Below are positions 10,968-21,775 of a stretch of 64,000 nucleotides of DNA, one piece after another (the first letter of the stretch is position 1; each line of letters starts with the position of its first letter). The translations under genes were made by a program, and so were the position numbers. This DNA comes from Macrotis lagotis (lineage: Eukaryota > Chordata > Mammalia > Peramelemorphia > Peramelidae): NCBI RefSeq assembly GCF_037893015.1, contig NC_133665.1:36494533-36558532 (forward strand), written 5' to 3'. The notes beneath the pieces were generated by a model, which worked only from the letters and a program-made list of their open reading frames with translations, searched no databases and was not told the origin of the DNA.

Positions 10968-11415
10968 TTCAGAGAGTTTTTAAGAATGAAGGAGATATAG
11001 GTCTGTTTGGAGACAGCAGGAAAGATAGAGATTGAGAATGAGAAAGTGAAGATAAGTGAGATTAAGGGTATATAAAGAGAAATTTGTTTTGACCAAGAGA
11101 AGAATCACTTCTTCATTAGAGACAGGAATGAAGGAGACAAAGGAGGAAGATATTTGAGTGATATGAGGTGGGGAAAAGGAAATTCTTAAATAAAGATCTC
11201 AATATTTTTCAGTGTCATGAGAACTGTTCCTCAACTGGGATGGTGGGAGTGTTACAGAGAGTACATCGAAAGGTAAAAATGTTTGGAATATTCCTTGTTG
11301 TGAGTGGGATTGTGTTGTAATGTGTTATAAAGTAATAAAGTGACAATTCAATTGTGATTATATAACAAATTTGTACTGGGAAAAATCTTTACAAGACATT
11401 GGATCTTCTAGAACA

Positions 11416-11528
11416 GGGGTGGGGAATCTTTTGTGCCAAGGGACATTTGGATATTTATAACATCATTCACCCAGAAACTTCATGAATGCAATCATAAAAT
11501 ACTTTTCATCCAAATAAAAAAACAACTA
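11416..11528 (+). mobile_element. hAT-like DNA transposon end (fragment)
   Basis: CAGGGGTGGGGAATC fits a hAT-Charlie style terminus (CAGNGGT...), followed by CATTTGGATATTTATAACAT. A related terminus and the same word occur at 63022. The other end is missing; the L1 at 11530 begins directly after it. Confidence 0.5.
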
Positions 11529-11529
11529 A

Positions 11530-12800
11530 ACAATCTAACCAACTGGAAAAATGTCAACTGCTCATGAGTTAATATAATAAAAATGACAATTCTACCTAAA
11601 TTGAATTATTTATTCAGTGCAATACCAATCAGATTACCAAAAATTATTTTGTTAGAACTGGAAAAAGTAGTAAAAAAATTCATCTGGAGGAACAAAAGGT
11701 CAGGAATATTAAAGGAATTAATAAAAAATGCAAAAGAAGGGTGCTCTAGCTGTACCAGATCTAAAACTGCATTATAAAGCTAGGTGTCACAGTGGATAGA
11801 GCACCAGTCCTAGAGTCAGGAGGACCTGAATTCAAATCTGACCTCTGACACTTGATACTTATTAGCTGTGTGACCTTGGGCAAGTCACTTAACCCCAGTG
11901 CCAAAAACCAAAAAAAAAAACCAACTATGAGGTAACACTTCACACTTATCAGATTAGTCAACATGACTAAAAAAAGAAAAATGATCAGTGTAGAGGGGAA
12001 TATGGGAAAAACTGGACAATAATATATTGTTGATGTAATTGTGAGTTGATCCAACCAATCTGCAGAGTAATTTGGAAGTTACTTCCAAAGGGCAATAAAA
12101 CTGCATACACTTTGATCCAGTAACCTGAAGAGATCATATAAAAGGGAAAAAGGTCTACATGTACAAAAATATTTATAGCAACTCTTTGTAGTGGCAAGGA
12201 ACTGGAAATTGAGGATATTCATCAACTGGGGAATGACTAAATGAATTGTGGTATATGAATTTGATGGAATACTATAAGGAATCATGAACAAGTGGATTTC
12301 AGAAAAGTCTGGAAAGACTTGCATGAACTGATGCTGAGTGAAGTGAGCAGAACTAGAACATTGTACATATTAACAGCAACATTGTATGATGATCAACTAT
12401 GATAGACTTAGTTTTTCTCAATGGTACAATGAACAAAGACAATTCTAATACACTTGGTTTGGAAAATGTCATTCCATCTAGAGAAAGTACTATGGAATAG
12501 GAATGCAGATCAAAACTTGCTTGTTCATTACATGTTCATTTTTTAAAAATTTGTTTTATGTTTTTTCCTGTCTCATATTTTCCCTTTTTGTTCTGACTCT
12601 TCTTTCACAATATGAAAATATGCTTAATATGATTTTACATATATAATCTATATCAGATTACTTATTATCATAGGGAGGGGGTATGGAAAGGAGGGTGGTA
12701 GAAAAATATGGAACTCAGAATCTTACAGAAAATGAATGTCGAAAACTACCTTTACATGAAATTGGAAAAAAATAAAATGAAAACATAAATAAAAGAAACA
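11530..12800 (+). mobile_element. L1 LINE, ORF2 thumb/C-terminal part and 3' UTR
   Basis: 11583-11777 encodes an L1 ORF2 piece ([13 protein letters not shown], then KKFIWRNKR). A SINE follows, and the sequence resumes much further on in ORF2 (GAGGTAACACTTCACACTTATC), so a large part was lost there. From 11985 to 12350 the C-terminal domain can be followed. The 3' UTR (CACAATATGAAAATATGCTT, then GAATGTCGAAAACTACCTTT) ends with AAAATAAAATGAAAAC near 12790. Fragmentary and dead. Confidence 0.88.
11779..11922 (+). mobile_element. CORE-SINE inside the L1
   Basis: CTAGGTGTCACAGTGGATAG head, TTAGCTGTGTGACCTTGGGC core, poly-A tail. It sits exactly at the breakpoint between two distant parts of L1 ORF2. 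Confidence 0.92.
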
Positions 12801-13184
12801 TCTATCTTTGTTGTTTGTTGTTGTTTTCTCAATATAAGTTTCAGAGAGCTCTCTCAGCCTTGCATTTATGCTGGCTTCCCTTGTGTCATTCTGAAGGTAA
12901 GAGACCATGTTACCTGAAATAAATAAGATTACTTTATGTCCAGGGTCCAGCACTATTCCCTCTACCTCTACATAAAACAGAGTGAACTTGCTCATTATTT
13001 TTTATCCAACCCATAGTTTAATCTTCCCTGGGACCCTGCAACTGTCTGCCAGACTGGCAATGGTAATGAAGAGCAAACTTGAAAACAAGATAGGGATAGT
13101 AGATCACTGAAGTAGAGGGAATTTCCATTTGCAGCATTCCTGGAAGCCTCTGAAGTTTTTAATCCCTGAGGTAAGATGCAAAGA
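12801..13184. other. Unclassified sequence
   Basis: Non-repetitive in appearance. No coding or RNA signature recognised. Confidence 0.4.
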
Positions 13185-13330
13185 GGTAACCAGTGTGATA
13201 GATAGAGAGCTGACTTGTGAACTAGGAAGACCTGAGTTCCAGTCCTGACCCAAACAATTACTGATTATGGGACTGACGGTAATATACTGGACCTCTCATA
13301 GGACTCAGATACTTTTCTAAGATTAAGTTG
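13185..13330 (+). mobile_element. MIR/THER-type CORE-SINE fragment
   Basis: GATAGAGAGCTGACTTGTGAAC, then AGGAAGACCTGAGTTC and a TCTAAGATTAAGTTGCAGAGA end, in the order of the old marsupial MIR-like SINEs. Confidence 0.65.
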
Positions 13331-13409
13331 CAGAGAAGCTACTGTTCTGAGACTGTAGAAACTCCTCTGTGGTAGTTTCTTATCATAATAAAATCAGAGT
13401 TTTGCTTGG

Positions 13410-13444
13410 AGAGGAGAGGAGAGGAGAGGAGAGGAGAGGAGAGG

Positions 13445-13531
<87 letters not shown>
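13410..13531. repeat. (GGAGA)n-(GA)n polypurine tract
   Basis: About eight GGAGA units run straight into about 40 GA units. That is 120 bases of pure purine with mirror symmetry, able in principle to form triplex (H-)DNA. Confidence 0.97.
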
Positions 13532-13533
<2 letters not shown>

Positions 13534-15284
13534 GTTTAAAGAGATTTTATTTAATGGGGAAAAGAGGACCATGTGAGTGACTTCAGTGGGGAGGAACTTG
13601 TCACACGATTGAACTGTGACACTGCCAATTCATTCATTTCAAACCCTTCAGCAATCAATGGTGATCACCACAGGATAAATGCAGCTGCTGAGATCACTAT
13701 TGATCATCAAGATGACTGGGATGATGGCCTTGGCCATGCCGTGGCTCAGCTTGCCTCAATCATCCCTTTTAAATGATTCCTCTCTAGAGTTCAAGAGTCG
13801 AAGGAAGCAGAGACGGCAAAGTGTGGAGCAATCCAAGCATGCCTTAAATGTGGGTTTCTTTTTCATCTATTCATGATCTGAGAGAGAAGGAACAAAAAGA
13901 GATAGTGAGGAGGCGGAGGACCAGTTCAATGCACTACTTAGAAGGGAGGATTTCCTTTCCTCCTGTTAGAGAGATGGGTATTGTAGACTCAACCCCTACC
14001 ATGTCTGTCATTACTTGAACAGTTTACCCTTGGTGGGGACCTTGTGACTCAGCCTTTGACTGCAAATGCCAGAGCTAGGAGTCACTGACTGTGACCAGTG
14101 ACTGTTTCTATTCTCTGAGATTTTTTAAAAATACATAACTCATTTTTTTCATCTGTGATCAGTCAAGGAGAGAGAAGGCAAACACTTTGAATTTTATGCA
14201 AGCAACCAGAAGAAAGGGATACCGTTAACACTCTTTTAAGTAAAGTATTTTTTTCTTTCTTAAAGGTTTATTTTCTTCTCTTTTATACAAAGACAAAGAC
14301 ATTTATGATACTAAAACCAATGTAGCATTTCTTCTTTTAGCACTTGCCCTCCTCCCACCTCCCTACTCCCCTTCTCACCCTGTGCCTCCAACTCCTCCTT
14401 GGATGTATTGTTAGATGTATTAAATCTGGGGCTATATTGAAGGAGGCAAGTGGAAAATATTTGATGCTGAGCATTGAAGCATATAGAAGAGAATACAGTT
14501 CTCCCGAACATTTATTTTGTGTTTCTGACACCAGTCAGGGAGATGGAGGGACCTGGTGCAAACATTTCATCGCCCTCTGCCTTTCAGGGTCCAAAGTGGA
14601 GAGCTATTACAGCAAAACCAAGATGATCCTGAAGAATTCAGAGAAATGCCATTGAGCTACACAGGGGCAATCGATGGGGATATTAGGTTTTTCAGCTTTC
14701 CAATATTTGGCTCCTTTACAGCCCTACTCTATAAAGATTTATGTAGCTTTGGGGGGATGGTAGGAAATGTGGCCCATCTGATTTTGAAGCTGTCAGTTAG
14801 GAAATGAGATCGAATGACTCCTTTTAACTGCTGCTTATGCTCTGTACTAGTGTATATTCACTTAGGGTGCCATAGATCAAGATGTCACAGTCATCTTTCA
14901 AGTTTGGAATAAGAAGATAGAATCTGGATGGCGAAGCCAAAGAAGTTACTTAAACTTTCTTCTGATTCCTCTTAAAACTGTTGTGGTGCCCCTTTCTCTG
15001 ACTTCCAATATCAGGACTGCTTTTTATTTTAACTTTACATATATCTAGTACCTAGCACCCTGCCTTATTCATATTGTCTGAAAAAGTTTCAAGTGGACCC
15101 TGTATGACATGATAAAATCATTGACTTGGCCCTAGATTCTAATGCTCTAGGATATATTACCTAAAGGGCAGCCTCAATTTTCACATTTGTAGATTAAATT
15201 TTGAATGACAAATATAGACTGATAGCAGTCAAAAGATACTAATTCTGAATAAGACTCTTAATAAGTTCTTAATAAGACTCTTTT
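13532..15284. other. Unclassified sequence with two open stretches
   Basis: No repeat recognised over about 1.75 kb. Open stretches occur at 13573-13776 (68 codons) and 14344-14655 (104 codons). The second is preceded by a TTCTTCTTTTAG acceptor-like word ending at 14340. Neither resembles a protein family known to me, and lengths of this order arise by chance, so no gene is called. Could be an unrecognised old repeat or unique flank. Confidence 0.35.
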
Positions 15285-16310
15285 TGAGGGACTTCCAGTC
15301 AAGATGGCAGAGAGGTCAGGAACTTTGTAAAGCTCTCCTGGTTTTCCCTGAGAAACAACATGAATCAAGCATCTTAATAGATTTTGGAACATCAGAACTC
15401 ACATAACAGAATGGAACATTTTCTACCAAGGTCTGTCCTGGGGGTGGGGCATGGGGGTGACCAGGGCAGAGAAAGGAGACCCAGGGAAGGGTGGCAGGAT
15501 GAGCAGAGGACTAACCTGAGAACCTCAGCTGTGGGAATAGAAGCTTTTGGGTTATGTGATGGGAGAGCTGGGAGAGCTCCAGTGAGGGTGCCCAGGATCC
15601 CCATTCAAACCAGTGTGACTGGTCTGGACAACCCAATATGGACAGCAAGTCCCTGGTGTTCTTAGCCCAGAGCTCCTGGTGCTTCCAATAGGGAGGGTTG
15701 GGTCTTCCTGTACAAACAGCCCAGACATAACCTCATGTGTACCCCACCTTTCCCAATGGTCCAGGAATGGGCAACTGCATCTCTGATGCAGATGGTCCAG
15801 AGAGAGAGAGCCTCAGGAGTTCCTTACTGATTGGTCCAGGGAGCAATCCTCTGGAGTTCCTAACATCTAAGGCCCCAGGCCAGTAAGCAAGCCTAGAGCT
15901 CTCAATACAAAGGTCTATTAGTCAGCCCCTCCCAAACACAAAACCCTTGGGATAGTTAACACATTCCAAAATGAAAAAGAAAAGTCAGAGAAAAGCAGAG
16001 TCTATTGAAAGTTTCCTTAGATATGAGGATAGACAAAACACTACCTCAGAAAAGGAGGGCAGCTTTGGAGGAGAATATGAATTGGTCTTCTGTCCAGAAG
16101 AATTCTTTTTTTTTTTTTTTTTTAGGTTTTTGCAAGGCAAATGGGGTTAAGTGGCTAGCCCAAGGCCACACAGCTAGGTAATTATTAAGTGTCTGGGACC
16201 GGATTTGAACCCAGGTATTACTGACTCCACTGCGCCACCTAGCTGCCCCCAGAAGAATTCTTAGAAAAGTTCTGAAAGGATTTTAAAAAATCAAATAAAC
16301 AACTGGGAAA
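15285..16310 (+). mobile_element. L1 LINE 5' end (5' UTR and ORF1 start)
   Basis: Starts GGGACTTCCAGTCAAGATGG, the conserved marsupial L1 start. About 690 bases of GC-rich 5' UTR follow, then ORF1 from about 15971 (ATGAAAAAGAAAAGTCAGAG) for roughly 200 bases, interrupted by a SINE, until about 16310. No 3' part follows, so the rest was deleted or lies elsewhere. AATAAGACTCTT is repeated at 15247 and 15273 just before the start. Confidence 0.88.
16107..16248 (-). mobile_element. CORE-SINE in L1 ORF1, internally shortened
   Basis: Reverse SINE flanked by CCAGAAGAATTCTT (16093-16106 and 16249-16262), a clean 14-bp target duplication. The stretch between ACTGACTCCA and CTGCGCCACC lacks the usual GGGCCGGTGCTCTATC. 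Confidence 0.94.
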
Positions 16311-16549
16311 AGATTACTCTTCTCTCTTCTTGGTTCTTCTCTTTGTTCTTTGTATGTTTATGGAGTAGTTAGTTGAGATATCTTTCTTGAGACCTCAGTT
16401 GTTACATCTGCAAAGGGGAAATAAAATATTCCTCACTCTTATTCCTCTTATTAGGATTAGAATATTAAAGAAAGAAGAGATTTTAACTTTCCCAGAGCCC
16501 AGAGGCATATCAGAGTCTAAGGGCAATCACTAGGTTAAGATTTGGTACT

Positions 16550-16683
16550 TGGATGCAGCACTAGTTCTGGAGTCAGGAGGACTCAGTCTCAGACACTTAA
16601 TAATTGCCTAGCTGTGTGATGTTGGACAAGTTGCTTAACCCCATTGCCTTAAATAAATAAAATTTTTAAAAAGTCTTAAAAAA
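16550..16683 (+). mobile_element. CORE-SINE, 5' truncated
   Basis: Begins GGATGCAGCACTAG, lacking the usual first bases, and ends in a tail with AAATAAATAAAATTTTT. Flanked by AAGATTTGGTACT at 16537-16549 and 16684-16696. Confidence 0.93.
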
Positions 16684-16696
16684 AAGATTTGGTACT

Positions 16697-17330
16697 CTTT
16701 GACAGAAAAATATAATGAAAGTATCAATTTACCAACCCCCCCCCCAAAAAAAACAAAAACAAAAACCCAAACCCTTTACAATTATTCCCCAGAGATATAA
16801 TTAAGGTTTTGGGGTTTTTTTGAGGTGGTGGTATCAGCAGTGGGGTTGGGCCTTGGCTACATTATGGAGCTTTGTATTAAATGAGTTTAGTGGGTTAAAG
16901 CATGGTGCAACTCCAATGAAGGTGATGGTTAAGGTGTTTTAACTTTGTTCATAGCTGTTGACTGCACCCTTACCCCTAGTCTGACATCTTGCAATGAAGG
17001 TCACAAGGGAATTAGGCAAGAGAGTGTGGATGATTTAAAGCAACACCATCTTTAATAATGCAAAAAAAAAAGTTAAAAATCACATGACAGTGGCATCAGA
17101 TTCTTACATCAGAGAAAACATACAACATACACAACATACTAACTGGCCCTTGCCCTAATCTCAATTTACTGAGAAATAGGGATAGGGAAAAGTAGGAGAG
17201 ATGACTGGTATTTGATACTGAGAATTTAAGATATTGAGAACTTAGTGTCTAAAAAAATATCACTGAATTTACTGATTGGACCTAAAGAAACAAATGAATT
17301 GATTTATTGTTAAGATAGATAATCCTAGTT
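16697..17330. other. Unclassified sequence
   Basis: A C-run/A-rich stretch (16735-16775), then about 550 bases with no repeat or gene that I recognise. Confidence 0.4.
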
Positions 17331-17332
17331 CA

Positions 17333-17510
17333 CAGACCCACAATACTAGAGTTGGAAGGGACTTTAGATGCCATCTAGTTCATTCTCCTTATATTTTAAA
17401 CGAGAAAACTGAAGTCCAGAAAAATAAAGTGAATTGCCCAAGTTATAGAGGTAGTAATAGAGGTAGGAACCCAAGTTTTCTGGATTTGGATTCAGAGAAA
17501 TTACATTAAA
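17333..17510 (-). mobile_element. MIR/THER1-type SINE
   Basis: Reverse MIR order: AGAGTTGGAAGGGACTTTAG, GATGCCATCTAG, GAGAAAACTGAAG, AATTGCCCAAG, then GGAACCCAAGTTTTCTG. Confidence 0.8.
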
Positions 17511-18270
17511 ATCCCAAAGTGTTTTAACATTGCAGAACTGTCAATTACATCTACCCTATTATGACTTACATATGAGAAACTTAATTCTGGCAAAAGGCAA
17601 TAAAAATATTAATTTTTGTGCCCATATGACATGATATAGCCTAAATATAGCCTACTCTTTCCGTAGTAATAATAATTTCCCCCTTGTTCTGGATCTGTTT
17701 CAAAAGATAAATTTTAGTAATTGCATTGTAGTACAGTGTTAATTATTTAAAAAAAACATTTTCTATGTGAACACTGTCAATGCTCAATAAATAATCATAA
17801 TGGTAATTATGGTAACAAATTTGATGCTTATGGAAATGAAGGACTGTTAGCATGGCTTTGAGCCAGCCAGGGCTCCCATAAACATGGGAGCTGATGTGTG
17901 AAATTTTCTCACCAGCCTCTCAGTTCATACGTCTTGAGCCTATCCATATCTGATTAGAACTACCATGTTGTCTTCCTTGCATGTTCTATGTTTGGAAGAT
18001 ATTACTTAGAGAAAACAAAAACTAAAAATGTCATTTGGATCAAGATCATGGCTTTGTGATGTCTTCTAGGATCTCACTGCAGCATCTTTAACATGCTCAG
18101 TACATAATAGGTAAAATGAGTCAATTGCAATAAACTAAAATGTCAAGAAGGAAACCAATCATTCCCTATGCTTAGAAAATACTTAGACTATTCAGACAAA
18201 TGGGTCAATATTTCTCTTTCCTGAGAAGCCCAAAGAGAGACAGGGCTTCTAAATAGGATGAGGTTCAAAA
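17511..18270. other. Unclassified sequence
   Basis: AT-rich, no repeat or gene recognised. Confidence 0.4.
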
Positions 18271-18271
18271 G

Positions 18272-18392
18272 TTTGTTAGAAGCATTTGTCATTAGCCCAG
18301 GTTTCACATCTACTTTAGTGCTGTGTAGATTAGTAATCTGACTAAAGAAGAGTTTTACTATCAAATCTCTTCTTTCTGAAATCTTTCACCCT
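18272..18392. repeat. Inverted repeat, left arm
   Basis: The core 18275-18327 matches the reverse complement of the right arm at 48 of 53 positions by eye. Blocks GTTAGAAGCATTTGTCAT and CACATCTACTTTAGTGCTGT are identical. Weaker similarity goes on for about 60 bases (AAGAAGAGTTTTACTATCAA side). Confidence 0.8.
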
Positions 18393-18618
18393 TTCCCAGT
18401 GGCAAAGCATAAGTCCCACCACAATACAGGAAATGTCCAGAGTTTGCCTTTCCCCTGTTTTCCAAATTCAAGAGCATTGTTTTAAAAGTTCATTGGTATA
18501 ACTCATTGCCAATTCTCTTGATTTCCAACTCATAATTTTCCAGCTGCCCTAATTTTGGGCATCACTTAGAAATTTGCCATTGATTCTTGAATTAAACTAG
18601 AATCTGGCTGCTCAAATT

Positions 18619-18738
18619 GGCAGACTTTAGAAAGAGGAGGTAGAATAATAAACCTCTTCCACAGTCCAGATTGCCCAATTTACACAGCACTAAAGTAGAT
18701 GTGAGACTTAGGTTCATGACAAATGCTTCTAACAAAAG
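18619..18738. repeat. Inverted repeat, right arm
   Basis: Reverse complement of the left arm, about 230 bases away. The minus-strand frame here (18592-18879) and the plus-strand frame of the left arm share LLEAFV and TSTLVLC, but that follows from the DNA match. Family unknown. Confidence 0.8.
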
Positions 18739-19209
18739 TGTCACAGCAAGCCCTCCATATATCATTACTCCCTTCCTATCACCATGACTATTCTCTGAAG
18801 AGCCCTTAGAAGTCTTGGCTGCAAAAATCTGGATAGCATTCTCAGGCAGTCTCAGCAGAACTATAATCCAAGGCCACATTTTTTACCAGCTCTTAGGATT
18901 TCAGTTTTGTGATTTTAAGCACATTCATTAAGTTTTCTTTGATTTTTTTCAGGATGTGGCAAAAGGAAAGGATTCTAGAGTGATAACTTGCCAGAAATCC
19001 TGGCTGGTAAAGAGAAGAAATTCCACTCTCTTGGGCTGACTCTTGTGTAGGTGACTATAGTTAGCAATAGATGACTCTAAGATTTACGCCCAGAGAACTT
19101 TTTCAAAGGTGGGGCCCAGAGAGAAAACCTCTACTTACACTTTGGCTCACTCTCCAGGGAAATCTTGACTCATGGAGGTGAAGAAGATCAAGTGAGGATG
19201 GTTTTAGCA
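18739..19209. other. Unclassified sequence
   Basis: No repeat or gene recognised. A 96-codon minus-strand frame overlaps the inverted-repeat arm. Confidence 0.35.
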
Positions 19210-19280
19210 TGGTATCATAAAAAAAGTGGTAGATATAGAGTTATAGGGCCTTGGTTTGAATCTTGGTTCTACTATTTAAT

Positions 19281-19329
<49 letters not shown>

Positions 19330-19440
19330 CTTAATCAAGTCATATCACCTCTCTAGGCTTATTTCTTCATCTGGATGTGAGAGGGTTGGGATAAATGACC
19401 TTAATGTCTCCTTTTATTTGAAAATCCAGATTCCAAAGTT
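19210..19440 (+). mobile_element. MIR/THER1-type SINE with an (AT)n insertion
   Basis: GGTTTGAATCTTGGTTCTAC and AATCAAGTCATATCACCTCT are separated by about 22 AT units (19283-19326). Ends in GGGATAAATGACCTTAATG. Confidence 0.75.
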
Positions 19441-19574
19441 CTCAATTGCTAAAATGTGACACCTGCGCATTAAAATTTAAGTGCAGATAGATCTGACTTC
19501 CTTCTTTCCTCTTCTACCTCTTTCTCCCTCAGTCCTAGCTTCATAGTAGGTAACATATGGTAAATTAATGGTCA

Positions 19575-19818
19575 ACCCTGTTGCTGTTGTTCAGTTATTC
19601 ATTTATTTCTGACTCTTCATAGTTCCATTTGGGGTTTTCTTAGAAGAGATTGGCTACTGTTCCCTTTTCCAGCTCATTTTGTATATGATTAACTGAAGCA
19701 AATAGGGATAAGTGACTTGCCCACAGTCATATGACTAGTAATGTTTGGGGCCAGATTTAATTTCAGTTCTTCCTAATTCTAGGCCTAGAATCTGTCCACT
19801 GTGCCATCTAACTACCAA
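19575..19818 (-). mobile_element. Mar1-like CORE-SINE with RTE-type tail
   Basis: Reverse order: tail GTTGTTCAGTTATTC ... CCATTTGGGGTTTTCTTAG ... TCCAGCTCATTTTG, then AAGTGACTTGCCCACAGTC core and CACTGTGCCATCTAACTACC head. The tail resembles the 3' end of RTE/BovB LINEs, its likely mobilising partner. Confidence 0.82.
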
Positions 19819-19869
19819 TGGTCAAGCTGGAAGACTGCAATCAAACAGGGGGAAGATGGGTAGTTTCCC

Positions 19870-20110
19870 CTTATTCCAGGGGATAGTGTTAGGCCTGGAA
19901 TCCGGAAGAATTGAGATTAAATCTTGCCTCACACACTTATTAGCCTTGTGACTGTGGGCAAATCATGTAAGTTTTTTCCACTTTTGTTTCCTTATTTGTA
20001 AATTAGAGCTAATAGGACCTAGGATTGTTATAAGGATCAAATGAGATAAAAATTGTAAAGTTTCTTTACATTGTGGCCTGGCACAATTTAAGTGCTACAT
20101 AAATGTAAAC
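19870..20110 (+). mobile_element. MIR-type CORE-SINE
   Basis: GCCTGGAATCCGGAAGAATTG, TTAGCCTTGTGACTGTGGGCA, TAGAGCTAATAGGACCTAGG, ATAAGGATCAAATGAGATAA and AAGTGCTACATAAATG, in MIR order. Confidence 0.82.
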
Positions 20111-20427
20111 AGCAACAGCAGTGATAGGTAGACCACCTGATATGTGTCTGATCAGACACTTGATGGACTGAAGGTTCTGACCTGCAGTTGTTCCTAGAGT
20201 CTCATTTGGCTCTCAATTTCCATCTGCAGTAGGGAGTCTGCTCCAGGAGAGCCAGGGAAATACCCAGAGCCAGTCTGGGAAATTCTGTCAAATGGTTGCA
20301 GAGATTCCTGGGGACTGTGCCTGGGATTCTGCTGTGTGGTGGATTGTACAATTATAACAGCTTTCTTGCCTAAGGCCTTTGATGAACAATTACAGAAACA
20401 AATAGCTGTTGGAGCAGCTGAAGCGCG

Positions 20428-20492
<65 letters not shown>

Positions 20493-21040
20493 TTTCAAAC
20501 ACATAGAACAAACAAAACAAAAAAATGCTGCTCAGTGGTGGCCCCCCATCATTCAAATGGAAGCCAGATGTATTTTTTTTCCATCAAAGGACTGAGAAAG
20601 GCAGTTTCATTGAGAACAGCCTCCGTGTTAGACTTCAACATAATTACTGAAACAGAGATCAACTCATTATTTCATATTCCTTCAGAAACAAACAAACAAA
20701 AAACCCAATAAAAATCTCTCCCTGATGTTCCACAGCATAAAGACTCCAATCTGCCAGACAAAGCTTATAGTTCAACAGCTGATGGACAAGTAGAGAATGT
20801 TCCTGTTAATGAAGTTGGGATGAGGAATGTGGTTGTAGATTGCCCTCAGCAATGGCTTATGAGATAAGAGGTTGATAAGTCTAATATATGAACTATTGCC
20901 TGCCTACTTTTGTGAACTTGATGATATCTTTCCCCTTAATCCCATCTTCTGCTCACTTTTTTTTTTGTAGGTCTTCCACTCTTGAAAACTATCCAGTACT
21001 AGAGTCACTTGTTTCTATCCCAGAGTATATTACTGCAATT
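20111..21040. other. Unclassified sequence around a (CA)n tract
   Basis: 20130-20430 and 20500-21040 are not recognised as repeats. An approximately 30-unit CA microsatellite lies between them. Frames reading through CA/TG are artefacts. Confidence 0.4.
20431..20491. repeat. (CA)n microsatellite
   Basis: About 30 CA units, preceded by GCGCGCTCG. Confidence 0.97.
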
Positions 21041-21042
21041 TG

Positions 21043-21118
21043 ATCAATGCTGGATTTGAACTCAGGTACTCCTGACTCCAGGGCCGTTGCTCTATAGACT
21101 GCGCCACCTAGCCGCCCC
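21043..21118 (-). mobile_element. CORE-SINE, head only
   Basis: Only the 5' half of a reverse SINE: GGATTTGAACTCAGGTACTC to CACCTAGCCGCCCC. The tail side is missing. Confidence 0.88.
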
Positions 21119-21464
21119 CTGCTGTTGTTTTTGATATTGTTGATCACTCTCCTCTTTTACACTCTCTTCTTTCTAAGTTTTTCAGGACACTAACTCTGCC
21201 CTGGTTTTCCTCCTACCTATCCTTCTCTGTCTCCTTAATGGATTCCCTACAAATCACACTCCCTAACTGAGTATCCCTCAGGGTTCTGTCCTGAATCTTC
21301 TTTTCTTCTCCCTTTATGCTACTTCACTTGCTGATTTCATTGCTTCAGTGGATTTAATTAGGATCTCTACACTCATGATTCTCAAATATACCTATCCTGA
21401 CCCAAATTCTACTGATTCCTAACCTTGCATTTTCAACAGTGTTTCAGACAACTCAAACTGATAT

Positions 21465-21775
21465 CCAGGTAGATTGGGCTGCTAGAACACTGGCCTTGGA
21501 TTCAGGAGGATGGGAGTACAAATCCAGCATCTTACTAGCTGTGTGACCTTGGGCAAGTCACTTAACCCTGATTGCCTCACATCCAGAGCCATCTCCAGTT
21601 TTCCTGATTCATATCTGGCCACTGGACCCAGATAGCTCTGGAGGAGAAAGTGAGGCTGGTGACTAAACATACCCCCCCACCCAATCCAATTCATGTGCTT
21701 GTCATGGCATCACCTCCCTGATGTCATGGTTTTCTTCAAAAATGAAGGACACACTTTATTATTACTATGAGATCA
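21465..21775 (+). mobile_element. Long marsupial SINE (GAAGGACA-ending family) inside L2
   Basis: CORE head and TACTAGCTGTGTGACCTTGG core, then a long 3' region: CATCCAGAGCCATCTCCAGT, CACTGGACCCAGATAGCTCT, AGTGAGGCTGGTGAC and TCAAAAATGAAGGACACAC with an ATTATTA tail. This tail differs from the other SINEs of the window, so it is a separate subfamily. Confidence 0.82.

Larger units (their letters stand above)
9366..11245 (-). mobile_element. L2 LINE, 3' half
   Basis: Read on the plus strand it shows the antisense landmarks of L2: a GTGCTAGTCTCTGGGGA 3' end at 9395, GGAGCTTATACTGTAATA at 9450, GAGCCACTGGAGTTTATTGA at 9820, TTTGGCAGCTCAGTGGA at 9878, AATGAGGATTGAGAAAAG at 10424 and CATTAGAGACAGGAATGAAGG at 11114. 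Order is as expected for a minus-strand L2 running from RT to 3' end, with pieces lost. Two SINEs (10660-10967) and a TG tract interrupt it. Diverged and inactive. Confidence 0.8.

Noticed and set aside
13410-13531. Tandem purine repeats considered as a CRISPR-like or satellite array.
   Set aside because: There are no spacers and the unit is 2-5 bases. It is a plain microsatellite.
15384-15665. A 94-codon plus-strand frame in the L1 5' UTR.
   Set aside because: The L1 5' UTR is GC-rich and often holds chance frames. There is no evidence for a conserved extra ORF.
16780-17080. Considered as a processed gene copy or mitochondrial insert because of its GC-richer stretch.
   Set aside because: Neither strand gives a recognisable protein or mitochondrial RNA sequence, and no poly-A tail or target duplication was found.
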